Assembly (NCBI GenBank): GCA_948567375.1
Contig: OX419759.1
Location: 42,447,493 to 42,511,492 of the forward strand
Direction of reading: 5' to 3'
DNA length: 64,000 nucleotides
Source: Lunularia cruciata
Taxonomy: Eukaryota > Streptophyta > Marchantiopsida > Lunulariales > Lunulariaceae
The notes beneath the pieces were generated by a model that saw only the letters and a program-made list of their open reading frames with translations, searched no databases and was not told the DNA's origin. Below, one piece after another: positions 1 through 11,859 of this stretch. The position numbers were made by a program, and so were the translations under genes. Each line of letters starts with the position of its first letter. The stretch's first letter is position 1.

Positions 1-3000
1 TTGGCTGTCCCTTAGCTTCCAAGGTCCCACACTAAATGACATTGCACTCTCCAATATGGAGTCAACCAAATTGCAAGCACCTCTAGATGGCCTTCCTTGA
101 GGCCTTAGAGTGAAACTCAAGGAACTAAAGGAAAGACTTGATTTGGAATTACCCTTTTCTAGACAAATTTATCATTTCTCATATGGGAAGAGGCCATAGT
201 GTTGGCCCATAGTGCAGACCCGCCCTGTAGGAGTGCAAGAAACCAGGAACATGTTGGAGAGTTGCTTGAATCTGTGGTATCCTACCAAGCATCCCGTAGT
301 CTTCTAATCTGCAGTATACTGTAGCAAATTGGTTGGGTCAACAAGGAGTTAAAGAAGGCAATGCATTCCATCCTTATGGACACAAAATCAATAATACACA
401 ATTCATGTACCTCATACAGCAGGCCAACAACATGTGGGGTTGCCGCTTAGGTAGGACCTTGGAGTTGGCACATATAGATTGGTTCATAATGTAGTGTCCC
501 ATGCATCTTCAAGGATTATCAGGGGAGTGATCTTATGAGAACATTCTACCAAATGAGTACACAATTCTTCTTCCATGTAAATAGAAACAAGAAGAAGTGG
601 TAACCTTCTCCCTTCATTCTTTAAGCTTGCCTGGAGTAGAAGCATTTAGTGGGCTAAGCCATGGGGTGAAAAAGGTATTTTATGAGAATACAAATTGTGT
701 GCAAGAATCATATATGGGAAATAAAAGTCTTTGGGCCAATGTTTACGTCAAAGACTACGAGAAGAAAGAGAGAGTATTGGAATGTGTAGTAGTTAGAAGT
801 AAGCAACAAAAAGACTTAAGAAATGCATTGACATGAAAGGTTGTAAACATCTAGAAGATAATTATGTAAGAAAAGAGAGACACTTGACATTTATGACATG
901 GGCTACAAATGAGGCAGCTGCCTCAATTAGTCCAGTGAGTAGGGTAGATAGGAAATTATGTTTAGGTTAACCAAAACTATTAAAAGGGGAATGCCCCCTC
1001 TTGTGAGGTCAATCTTTTGAGCACAAATATGTGATAGTGGAGGATTCCCCCAAAAGAAGAGAGCCTTAACAAAGTTGTGTTATTTTTACCCACGAGAGAG
1101 TTTGACCAGTGTAAAAATGGGAATTGGTTGCACTTTCCCCTGTGAGATTGTAACACTACTCTTCATCTCCAGGTAGATGGGGCCAAGCTTAATATAAAAT
1201 CCATAAAGGCCTATTTTAACTTTGTGTATGATGTGAATGAATAAGTGCATTCACTTGAAAGTTATGTGGTTTGTGTTATGAATCAGTGATCCTTGGTTAC
1301 TCATCTCACTTATCATGTAAGCAAGAGGTTGTATTGGGAACCTACCCTTAAAATTTGTAACCTAATTACTTAGTGACATACCAAGGGTTTGTGGGGATGA
1401 CAGACCCTCAAGCTGTCCTTGAGGGTGCATGTTTATGGGAGATTCCTTAGTGGAAGTACAACCAGCTACAAGAATCTTGACTACAATTCCTCCCCAAGCA
1501 AAGTGAATGGCCAGCTGTGCAAGGATTATACCATTGCTCCCCTTCCACCCATAGCATCTTGTATTCCCCACCTGGACTAACCTGCCAATACTCCATAAGA
1601 AGTAGAGTTACGGGAAGGAAATTGTTGTCAAAAGAAGGACACAAAAATACCAGCACAAGTAGCCCCAAATCCCCAAGTTACAACAACAAGGTCACCAGCC
1701 AAGGAAGGACTGATTATCAATAAGTGTCAAAATATGGGCAGCACAATCTAGGCTACTCGTATAATGGATGTGATGGAAATGGTGGGAGAGGATGAGCCTC
1801 CAATTCTACAAAGGGAGTTCACAATTCTGAACCTACAAGACAAAGGGATGAGTTAGATAAGTTCCTATCAATTGGAAGAAAAACATTTCAAGTTGGGGAA
1901 CAATACTTGACCTTCTACGGGAGCCAAGATTGTTATGGGACCCAAAAGTATGGATGAGAGTACAGAAGGGAAGTGACTCCTGAAGTGGGAATACGCTGGG
2001 GGGCCAGGTCTCCGAGAAGGAAACAAGGAAAGGGGACTCAACAAGATGTCCACTTCCAAAACAGCAAGGAAAGGAGGAGTACAATTACCCCCTGAAACAG
2101 TAGAACTGGTCAAGCAGTGGGCAGAGAGGTTGGTCTCCTTAGAAGCCAAATTCCTGTACTTCATGACAGCCTATTAGGCCTCGGAGTCCTGAAAGCCCAT
2201 AGTGAAGGTGAGGATCACCCCAAAATGAAGTATAAAGGAGTTAGAAAGTTGCACAAGGCAATGACAGTGAGGCGTGCACTTGAACAAGTAGCAGCTCCAC
2301 CACCGGAGTTCATCAAACAAGTCCCGCAGGATCCTCATGACATCCAAGACTGGTAACATCTAGTAGTTCCTCCAAACCATGGGTTGACCTATAACCCTAC
2401 CCCAGTTACCCCTGCTGCTGTTTATGTCATTCCAGGAACCAGGACTTATCAATGTTAATCAAATTAAGGAGGCAGCTAAAACATTTTATAGAGTGGATAA
2501 GAAGCGCTTGGCTTGGTATCCCTTCTTACCTTGACCAAATCTGACTCAAGACATGCAGAAGGAGACATTTGCCACTTTCATGTGGTCGCAACAAGAAAAT
2601 GTTGGTCTTCATCTACAAATCTACTGCTTTAACCTTACCCTCTTCATTGTGAGAACAGCAATCATTTGACATATAATGCTACAGGGAAAACTTGGTATGG
2701 AACAGTTTGCCATCCTATGGGCATATGGGATCTAGTTTTGGGAGCAGTGGAGGACCAGATGTGTACTACTAGTGGTGCAGGGTATCCAACTAGAGAATCC
2801 CTATGAAATAGCTTATCTAACAATATGCCTTCCATGCTTCACCTTGAGGTACTTAGTGTATTGCCTGAAGTTGCACTTTTTCAAGGTCTTCCTTCATCTC
2901 TGTGATCTCCTTATCTCTGTGCTTTATGTCTTTATGGTACTCCTCCCTCCGTTAATCTATCCCAAGAATAAGAGTTCTTCCCTCTGCATGTGCTCTCCTT

Positions 3001-3170
3001 GTCTCCGCATCATGCTTTGCACATCTCTCCTTTTAGATTGTTCCCCATTTTGCAGTCCTCTCCTCATGACCTAGACAGGCCGCCTTCTCATGATCAACTT
3101 CTTCTCTTACCTTAGTAATCTCACAATTTGTTGCCTTCTCAGCCAAGTTTTTGCCTTCTGCATCATGTGT
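1..3170 (+). mobile_element. Decayed retroelement-like repeat, coding remnants in several frames
   Basis: Short protein-like stretches change frame every few hundred bases and are broken by stops. The same segments recur at 52950-56150 and, inverted, at about 16700-19340. Comparing copies shows the order of the old reading frames, for example the 100-residue piece at 53265-53579 and the 153-residue piece at 17405-17866 (minus). I see no reverse transcriptase, integrase, protease or zinc-knuckle motif, so the family is not recognised. Dispersal together with the LBD gene suggests it was part of the duplicated unit before duplication. Confidence 0.5.
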
Positions 3171-4934
3171 AATGTACCATTTCCAAAAGGTTGAGAATTA
3201 TAAACTGATCATATCCTTTTATAACAGATTCTTCAATGGCGATATTACAAGTATCATGCTCAACCAGGCTCCGAAGCCCAAAGAGTTCATAAAGTCGACA
3301 TGCAACACATCATAATACCATGATACATCTTTGCCCTTTCAACGAGTTCTAGATTGATATTATAAGATTTGGTAAAACATAAAGAGCATGAAAGAAAGAA
3401 GAAATTAATCGGATCCATATCTCGATCTTATTGTCATTGGACTTAAGATCAATGGATTTTGTTGAAGGTTCTCAAAGTTGATCGTTCACACTTGTATGTA
3501 TGAAAGGATAAAATGTTTAAATTTTATCCTGTCTTGAAGGACGAAGAACCATGAAAAGATAGATCGATAAACAATTGCTGTTTTGTCTAAGGTTTGAAAT
3601 CTCGTTTGGATCAGGTTTAAGGTCTAAGGTTTAGATCAACATCTACGCCAGTTTCTATCGTGCGACTGCGCGTTGAAGCGAATAGAGTCCCTCATTAACC
3701 CTCGACAGTCTGAAAAGCGGAAAGATGATTCCCCTACCATATACTCATGGAGACGGAGAACGGCCATGGAAGCTTATAACATGGATGAGCGGAACAGATG
3801 CAGACGACACGGAAGAAATGGGAGCACAACAGTGTCCTTGCTTCCATGATTACATTTTAAAAGCATATTCCCTTCAATTACATAGGAAGGTTCTGCTCCG
3901 TGTCCAAACCTGAAAACTCGGCATTTGATTCCCTTCGATACCAATGTATTCGAATTGCGCGGGAAACACTTCTTCAACGAAAAGCAAAGAGTACGCAGAT
4001 ACCACAGAAATGAAGAACTTGCTGCCAGGATTCTGCCTAAACTTGGAGTCCACGTCCCGCTTTCCGCCACAAGCTAGCTGGTTAGCTATTGCAGCGTCGC
4101 TGAAGAGGGAAGTCTTAACTTGGAATTAGATCTAGCTCGGGGTGCCGGTTATGCATCTAGATAGTGGCGGATTGGAGTTTCTTTTGTTTTAGACGATAGT
4201 CGTATACGTAGAGGAAGAACGTGGGGACCTAGGAGTGGAGAACTGCATGCAACTCTTCCACAAAGATAGGTACTTCGAATTCGAAATCTCATTGGTACAT
4301 CAGAAACTTGCCATCAGTTAGTAATGGTGTTATTTATGAGCGGACTATACTTGATGGAAAATGCAGGAAGGTATTCCAATTGGCCATCAGTTAATAATGA
4401 TGTTATTAATCCCTCACCGTATTTGATGCAAAATGATTGAAAGTATTAGCTTAGTAAGAAGAGGACAGTCCTAAATAGGAAAGTATTATGTTGGATTTGA
4501 GCTCGGAGGACCGGTTCATTCAGATTCAGGCAGTGGGGGAATGGAGGTCCTTTACAATCCTAAGAATAGATCGGACCTGTGAGCCATTCATTATTGTAGA
4601 AAAAATGAACCTACACAATTGGTTATTTCTACAGCTAATGAGTGACGAATATGCTACGTCTAGAGTGTTGATTACTCACATACCCTACTAGCCTTCGTGT
4701 AGCGTGGATCGACCGTCGGTTGGCGGTGGGCTCCTCTCTACCAATTGTTAACCAGTGTAACACTCCCACTATTCTCTCAGTGTACATTCATCTTTGTTGT
4801 GCGCTCTACTCCATATCCTACCAGTTTCTCCAATTGGGTAAGCTAGTACGGAGTCAAGAGGGTGCTCTCAGTTCTTCTGAATTCTGCACAATTTCCTTGC
4901 AACGCTTGTACCCCTGTCGGTCATCTGTTGTCCA
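3171..4934 (+). other. LBD upstream region, copy 1 (no convincing gene)
   Basis: This non-repetitive-looking sequence leads up to the LBD start. It is well conserved in copy 2 (about 1.5% different by eye between 3721 and 4720) and recognisable in the inverted copy at 15095-16700. It presumably contains promoter and 5' UTR, but I cannot place a TATA box with confidence. A 100-codon reading frame at 4720-5022 overlaps the LBD start in another frame and could act as an upstream ORF. A short protein-like stretch around 3880-4075 is shared by all copies and not recognised. Confidence 0.5.
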
Positions 4935-5591
4935 ATGGCTAACCGGTCTCCTTGTGCTGCCTGCCGACTTATGCGCCGCAAATGTAACGAGGATTGCGCC
5001 TTTTTCCAGTATTTTCCTCTAGAATGTCAACCGAGATTTTCAGTTCTTCACAAGGTATACGGAGCAAGTAACACTGCGAAACTCCTGAACCGTCTCCCAT
5101 CGGCGTGTAGGGCACAATGCGCATGGACCTTGGCTGAAGAGGCCACGATGCGTATGCAAGACCCGCCTAGAGGAGTAATCGGGTTTATAGAAGATCTCGC
5201 CACTTTGCTCGAGCTGGTAACGGCTCAGCTCACTGGAACACGAGGTGAATTGGATAGTGAGGAGATGCAAGAGAGGGAGGAGCTCAAGGCAGTGGAGCAA
5301 GAGAATAATATAACGAGTGGGTTCACTTCACACCTTCAAGCACCATTCGGGAGCTTTCCACCTTCACGCATCATTCGTGGAATTTCCCAAGGAACGATGA
5401 GGCTTCCGAATGGAAATTTCGGAAATAACACAGTGCCGCTGGAGGTTGGGATATCCAGTCAAACCTGTGGATTTCCGGAGTTGGGGAACATCGCGCAGCC
5501 TGGATGTGGCCATCCAGGCTTCTCGATAATACCTTTTAGAAATCAGTGGGCAGATTTGAGTGCAGGTAACGGGGGATCTAACTGGGAATGA
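4935..5591 (+). CDS. LOB-domain (LBD) transcription factor, class I, copy 1
   Basis: A 218-residue plant-specific DNA-binding protein, expected in the nucleus. The start ATG (context ccaATGgct) places the zinc-binding C block at residues 7-21 (C7, C10, C17, C21; the CX2CX6CX3C pattern of the family). The GAS block follows at about 35-56 with HKVYGASN at 39-46. A leucine-rich coiled stretch follows at about 84-106, as in class I members. The tail (107-218) is low in recognisable motifs. The usual DPVYG motif reads DPPRG here (76-80), and additional cysteines occur at 31, 58 and 62, so this is a divergent member. There is no visible intron, although many LBD genes have one. Which LBD subgroup, and which organ programme, cannot be told from sequence alone. 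Differences from copy 2: V37 versus G, M111 versus I, R145 versus S, plus three silent changes. The open frame in both copies argues for function but does not prove expression. Confidence 0.87.
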   Translation: MANRSPCAACRLMRRKCNEDCAFFQYFPLECQPRFSVLHKVYGASNTAKLLNRLPSACRAQCAWTLAEEATMRMQDPPRGVIGFIEDLATLLELVTAQLTGTRGELDSEEMQEREELKAVEQENNITSGFTSHLQAPFGSFPPSRIIRGISQGTMRLPNGNFGNNTVPLEVGISSQTCGFPELGNIAQPGCGHPGFSIIPFRNQWADLSAGNGGSNWE

Positions 5592-8190
5592 GAAGTTCGA
5601 CCTCAACACAGCACAGAAGTTTCTACAGAGTTTCAGAAGACAGATCAGAGGAGAGTAAGAGGCGATAATTTCGACCACGACGTTGGTGGAGGAGTCTCCT
5701 GTCCACATGTGTCACGGTCCTTAAGGCTCCCGTTTCCATGTGGTATAGGGCCCAGGAAAAGAGGCTTTGAAGAAGTCACTTGGTTAAGTGCTGTGTCTTG
5801 CATCTCACCAGCATCATGCGACCTAACAACCGAGAGTCATGAGCTTCAAACCCGAGTGCAGAAAGGAGATCCAAAACAGAGATCTGTGATAACCAAAATT
5901 GGGCTCCAGGCATGGGAGACGCTTAACAGACTCTTTGAAGAGCAAAAGCACCGGCAGAAATCTTTTGTATCTTATCTAAGGCAGAGCTGGCAGGGACAGA
6001 CAAAAGTCCAATGTTAATACGGTGCCAGCAAGTGATAAGTCGATAAGATGCTGTTTTAGTGAGTAGATAGACGGTAGGAGAGTGCCATGGAATTAGTGCT
6101 AGTGCTGGATATAGGATGCCGAGATTATAGGTGCAGAGAAGTTACATGTAATTTCAGGCTGTGACCAGCTAAACGAGAAAATAAAATCAACGATGCACAG
6201 ATAAAGTTGATAGATTTGTAAGAAATTGGATGCACTGTCAAATGTGTTTGATTCCAGCTTCAAAATTTAATCCAATCTGTGAAGCTGAAGAAACGTACGA
6301 AGCATTTTTAAATTTAGGAGATCAGAATTGATGGTTGATCTTTGTTGTTGCTTTTCTTATTCTGCGTTTAGTTTTCTAGATTATGAGATCACCCACCGCA
6401 GTTGGAAAGACTTCGAGATAGATTTTGTGATAATGTTAACAATTGGGTTCTGTAGGCACGCAGGAACATTAACATTGTTCAAAGAATGACACATGCCCTT
6501 GCGAGGCCCCAAATCATGAATAGAAACGGGATTCCTTGACGCTGGATCCCTGGTAGCACGTGTACATCCGTAGTGATTCACAGAATTTCAGTTCATGTAC
6601 ATATAGCTCACACTAGTCGTACTCCCGAAGTACTTGCGGAATGAAAATGAACGGAATGCGGTTTTTTTCCCCTGGGTATGTCCTAGCTCGAGCGATACAT
6701 CCCACATACAGCATTAACTGTGGAGCATATATAACAATATCGGAACAACTTGGAACACCCTTAATTCAGTGGCAATGTTCCAGTTGTGCCATTCTTCTAG
6801 ACGACTAGTGACCTAGCATAACACCTCGACACCTTAGCTCACGGTTATATGTGTTCGCAAGTCACAACTAGCTATAGCAAACACCAATTATTGAATGAGA
6901 TTCAGAATTCTTAATCCAGAATGATTTGTCCGATTTACTGGATTCATAAATGGTGCACTGTCAGTGCGACTGCGTTATACCAACTGTTAGTTAGCTATAG
7001 AGAGTGCGACATGTATACGAGATACGTGTGGATGACTTAGACGAGTCATTCTGGTAGTCCGATGCCAGTTTCTTACATGATGACCAATAGTAGCCGAGTA
7101 AAGATCCGATGTCTTTTGATGTCGATTATCGTATCGACCTTCTGGATTATTTCCGGAGGCACATCCATTATTTTGAAATGAATCAGTGGAGGAATGGACT
7201 TGCTTCTCACCCCCACCAGTTTCAGGCATTGGAGAATCATCCATTTGAGTTCAGGATATGGAATCAGCGGAGTTGCTCTGATCCTGCGTAGAGTTTACAC
7301 TCTTACTGGATTGGAGCGGCGCAGATGGTGTGTTCTTGGGTGCTATGTTTCTCGATTTTCAATCATAATCTTGCCCGCATGAGAGTACAGGATACAAAAC
7401 AAACGTGTATGTTGTCCACCTAGACGACGCGATACATAGGATATCAACGATTCTTTGACGTGGGTATCTTTTGATTGCCTCCAGAGAGCTACACTGAAAA
7501 TTATTGGACATGTCTTAAATCTACTCCACGATTCCTGTAATACAGTACATGGAGTATCCCGGCGGCTGCCATATCTGAATAGGGGTACCTGTTCATATTT
7601 GCAAACAACACTATGAGACGTTCCATCTAGTTGATTGGTGTTGCTCATTGGAGTACTTAGAATCAGACATCAACACTGAGATGGACCAAAGACCATGCCT
7701 GGTCTTTGGTTGCATATTTATCGTACCTAGATCCATTACTTCTGTTCTGCTAATCATGACGAGAACTAAAGAATCATGGCTCAAGTTCTCTTGTTAGGGT
7801 TCGTAAGAAAGAAATGAACTGGTCCTAACGAATCGGAGAATGGATAGAGTTTCTGTAGCTGTTAATAGTAATGCACACCTACAGAACTGGAATCATTCTG
7901 GATTGTACAACGCCTGATAGGTCTCAATTGCAAGACTACTGGATACCCGATTCATTGAATCGAAGACCACCTTCAGTTTAATAATGTTCCTCTACAATGA
8001 TGGTATATCCTATTTGTATATCCTATTTGCGGATGTAACTTGTGACTTATCCGTCCTGAAATATAAGCAAGAGCTTGCCCTTTTCGTATAAGGTACAAGT
8101 TTACATAGAAATCATCGAACAAATTATTAACGGCTGAGTTTTAATGATTGTTCACTCGCTAAAGCTCTCACCATTTGACGAGGTACCACC
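5592..8190 (+). other. LBD downstream region, copy 1 (no gene seen)
   Basis: No coding region, RNA gene or transposon signature could be supported. The sequence is shared with 58733-61330 and, from 7741 onward, with the inverted copy at 14604-15094. Short frames such as 7109-7291 exist in both direct copies, but identity between duplicates is not evidence of coding. Confidence 0.5.
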
Positions 8191-8191
8191 C

Positions 8192-8268
8192 AAAGAAGGG
8201 CATGGGGCTGGATTGTGCCAAACGAGTGACTCCGTTCGTTTTGCACAATCTTGTCCCATGCCGTCTTT
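8192..8268 (+). ncRNA. Strong hairpin, miRNA-precursor-like or mini-MITE (copy 1)
   Basis: Arms 8199-8226 and 8235-8262 pair over 28 positions with two mismatches and three G-U pairs, closing an 8-base loop. About five further pairs (8192-8196 with 8264-8268) extend the base. Copy 2 (61338-61401) keeps the fold and turns one G-U pair into A-U. The 5' arm vaguely resembles NB-LRR P-loop coding sequence (starts GGCATGGGG), and the 3' arm has the orientation of miR482/2118-type mature RNAs, ending CCCATGCC. That likeness is weak. A small inverted-repeat transposon remnant is the main alternative. No expression evidence. Confidence 0.4.
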
Positions 8269-8369
8269 ACTACAAAGAGAGAATGCGGTTGTTCTTTGAA
8301 GCACATTGCTCATGGAGCATAATCTATCTACTCCACATCTGGTTTGTGGTTGTACAATTGATTAGTCTC

Positions 8370-8377
8370 TATAAATA
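8370..8377 (+). promoter_or_regulatory. Candidate TATA box (TATAAATA), copy 1
   Basis: A perfect plant-type TATAAATA, with pyrimidine-rich possible start sites about 25-35 bases downstream. It is conserved at 61509-61516. No supported gene follows within 2 kb, so it may belong to an unrecognised transcript or a dead promoter. The hairpin lies about 100 bases upstream of it, not downstream. Confidence 0.3.
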
Positions 8378-10546
8378 CTTCTCTTCGATGGATGCATAGA
8401 TATACATTTCTACATCATTATCATTATTCTTGTTCTATCAATCGTTCTCTCCTGCATCTACTATGGCTTGTTCTGTAGTCTCTATCTTTAACAATCCTTT
8501 AAGTCTCTCTGATTTGAAAACAATCATTATCTTGCATTTCCAAATCAATAAATTGTACTCATTGAATCAACTAATGTATACTATATCTCCTTGTTCCCAT
8601 TGTGTTCCAATTTTCTCTCAGATCTGAAAAATCTCTTCTAGTATCTCAGTGTCTCTGCATTTCGAAAAAAAGCTTCTATCACTCTCGATGCATTGCGAAA
8701 TGTGTATCCATAACCTTCAAACACTTTCATAAATACCGATGCAAATCTATGTCACATTTACAACATACAACAAACACAAAAAAGACACAAAATACTTCCT
8801 CTTATTGCAAATTTAGTTGCATGAAGTGAGGAATGGAAAACCTGTAAGCTAGTATGCAGGTTCTAAGTTAATGAAAGATTTGATCGTGTTGCTTGGCCTG
8901 CTTCTCCAAATTACTACTCTCTCGATCTTGCTGCTCAAGCTTCTTCATTAAACTGCAAACATCTTGATGAAATAAACGACTTTCTCAAAGGCACGACCTT
9001 AATACTCTAACTCTAACTAATTGAATATTAGGTGCTATCTATAAACTCTTAACAGCTCTTGGATAGGTACATAAACTCTTAACACCTCTGGGATAGGTAC
9101 ATGCTATATCAATAATATATGTACTTCTCTCTGACAGGTACTCTCAACAAGGGATTTGGGGGTAATGTAAAAAAGCAGTAACTATTTGTACAGTACTTGA
9201 GGAAAAAGTTGATGGACGTGATAAGTGTATGCGATAAGGGATATTTTATGGTACCCGGACTACATCCACCCTCACTAGATCAGAAGAAGAAAGATGATTA
9301 GTTATATTTTATGGTAGATTGAGGCTTACCGATGGGTTTCTAAGCTTTTGTTAGAAAGAAATAATGAATATTCCACAAGTTAATATTCTTCCACCTCTAA
9401 AATGACTAATTATATTATAATTAGCTCTAACTAATCTAAGCATCGTAAACACGTAAACATCAACCCACCATTGAAATAGAAATTTCTTCCAAACAATGCA
9501 GGCTGGACTACAAACGAGTAAATTTCTTTTTCGTATTCGTACTATTCATATATGTAAAAGTCTTCTTTTACAATACCCTAACAGAAATCTTGCGGACAGT
9601 GGTTCGGGGTCCGAACAGAAATTCGTAAATTTCCCATTTGAATCCCCCGATGTCCTTTAAAACATGGAACTCGTGTCACCGTCCACGGAGCGATCCTCAG
9701 GCAATCGTCGGGGCTTCCCGATGATTGCCTTCCCAATCACGCTGGGGAAGGGCCTCCAAATCTCCCTCCAAATCTCCCTGGGGGCGGAGTCTCTTGCGAG
9801 AAAGTGCAGGTTGACCACAGTGGCCACGGTTACCTTGAGGCCCAGATGGAGTCCGTGGTTAACAACAACAACCCGGTTGCCTTCGGTCAAGCACCGACTA
9901 TTTCGGGCGGAAAGCAAACCATCTCCGTACCAAAGATGCGTGGTGCCCTTGGGTGTTGGGAAGTTGCGTCTTCACCTATATGTACATGCAAAGGGTTCGT
10001 TCTGATGTCGAATTCGTAGCTAGAAGCACCTGCTGCGCTGGACTATTCTCAAAACCAATTTGCCTCGTACCCAGAAGTACATGGTTCTTAATAATGATAT
10101 CACACTTTTCATATATAGAATCCAGAAGAAAACACTGTCAAAGAGTACACAAAGAAGGAAGAATAATAAGATCTGGGTGGGTTTCCGTTTACTGCTTCTT
10201 CCTTCTCTTTAAAATGGCTATAAATTCAACAAGTTTTGTAAGTGAAATTCTATTTGCAATGAAGATGAAACAGATCAAATGTATTCGTTGGATACTTCTT
10301 TTAAGATGTAAAGACATATTTGCTTAATCGGTGATCAAACTCAAAACCAAGACTTTTACCGAAGCTGCAAGGAACAAACCCTAAAAGGAATAAAGATAAA
10401 AGTAACATGAGTGTGTTATCAGTGTGAAAATTGTAAGCAACCAAATTTTGTCCGAGTCAATGAGAGCCAAAGACAAGGCCCAGGATTAGAAGGGGAGGGT
10501 GGCCCAGGTTATCTGCGTAAGGGGTCACTGAGGTCACTTATCCCTC
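8378..10546 (+). other. Duplicated intergenic sequence, no supported gene
   Basis: AT-rich and colinear with 61517-63611 apart from small indels. The GC-richer patch at 9640-10020 has open frames on both strands, but the frames differ between the two copies because of indels, so I do not call a gene. A short duplication of the 'taggtacataaactcttaacacctc' type of phrase occurs near 9060-9100 in copy 1 only. Confidence 0.4.
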
Positions 10547-11859
10547 GCGAACACCTTTGTCGAAGAATCTTCCGAATCGAAGAGCAACGTTGTACTAAAC
10601 GGCGGAAAGAATGAGACTGTCAGAGAATGAGAAAGTCCTACAGTACAAGCTTGTCACCACTGTAATAACAACGTAAAACGCGTCGAAAGGGTCTTACGAA
10701 GAAGGCAACGAATTTTACTCTATTGTGGGTATTTCTGGGTCGTACTGGCTTTCAGAATTGCAGCGTTCAATCGCTCGTGTGAGTAACACTACTGTTGTAG
10801 GGAGTCTCCGGGTGGACCTCCACAGTGGGAGGTGGCTGCTGACACTCTATCGTAACTGGCCCTATATCTAGTCAAAGGATGGTGAATTCTCCTACCCCAT
10901 GGAAATTTCTGATGAAAACCACCAGCTTGCGGACCCCGCCTGTGCGTTGTCGCTTCATGCGTGCCAAAGTTGTTCACAGTGCCCCTGCTGTTTCGCTTTT
11001 ATCCCTAGGAAGTCAGAGGGCCCGTATTACCCGCCTATCTGAAAGGGACCTAGCAATAGGTAAGCTCCGACTTCCAGTTCAATAGGCATTGTCTCTTAGA
11101 GTTACCTCTCACTCGTTCACGTCTAATACTTATAATGGAGACCTCCCAAGAGCAAATTATATCTCAGGCGTTTCTTCTCTTTCATTACTTAGTCACGTGC
11201 CTTCTTCAAGGGGGTCGATCGAACTAAGCTAAGCTCGTCACTCGCTACTTCTCTTTCTAAAACGGAATACAAAGCGTCTGTCATGCATTGGCGCTAAATA
11301 AATTTCGAACGCCTCAAACCTTTCAGTGTTCAACCTCGCGATTGGATCTGTTTCCCAAGCAGCCATTGAACGACCAGGGTCCAAAATTCGACTGTTTGTC
11401 ACCACGATTTTACTCTCTGTTCTCGTTTGAACTCAACTCTGTTTACGCTGTCATTTCAGGCTTCGTAGCTGCCTGAAGTGATTACGGATACGGCAAGTGT
11501 TCAAATGACGCTCTTAACAGGAACTCAAAGAGGATTCAGTTCACACTCAACTCTGCCTCTCTTGGATATTACATGGATTTTGGAAGCAAATGCAGCACCA
11601 GAGCATCAGAAGAGAGAAGCCACTAGCAATCTGTTGAGAACTGAGTATCTCCGTTCCGGTAACAGTGCAGTCGAGACATCTCTTCCAGAACGACAACGGT
11701 GCTCATGATCTTACAAGTATAGACTCCAATTTAGGCAAAGAGGATCTTTTTTCTCCAGCTATAGAAAAGGGTAGCTCTGCTATGCTCTGCTGGACATAGT
11801 GATGTTAAGGCCAGAAGCTCGGAGAATGCGTTCGACAACGAGTGTGATTCAAATCTTGA
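10547..11859 (+). other. Single-copy intergenic region, nothing recognised
   Basis: It begins where the match to copy 2 ends and leads into the EF-hand pseudogene. Its base composition is more even than in the retrotransposon regions. Short frames (10879-11085, 11478-11708) show no family motif. Part of 11478-11859 could hold the eroded 5' end of the calmodulin-like gene. Confidence 0.4.

Larger units (their letters stand above)
1..10546 (+). repeat. Segmental duplication, copy 1 (LBD-containing unit)
   Basis: This stretch matches 52950-63611 in the same orientation nearly base for base, with scattered indels. The left end runs off the window. The match stops at 10546, after which copy 2 enters an LTR element. 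By eye the first 400 bases differ by about 4%, the LBD coding sequence by about 1% (6 of 657 bases), and the far-downstream flank by more again. Copy 1 lacks about 170 bases (near 3500) that are present in copy 2 (about 56479-56650) and in the inverted third copy (about 16500-16690), so copy 1 carries the deletion. Confidence 0.9.

Noticed and set aside
3774-4070. 98-codon minus-strand frame conserved in all three LBD-unit copies
   Set aside because: Shared only because the unit was duplicated; the three versions differ in ends and substitutions without a coding-like pattern that I could see, and no family is recognised.
5364-5708. 114-codon minus-strand frame opposite the LBD gene (also 58505-58849)
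   Set aside because: Shadow of the LBD coding strand; no domain, and conservation is explained by the duplication.
9657-10005. GC-richer patch with long frames on both strands
   Set aside because: Frames are shifted by indels between the two copies and neither strand gives a recognisable protein.
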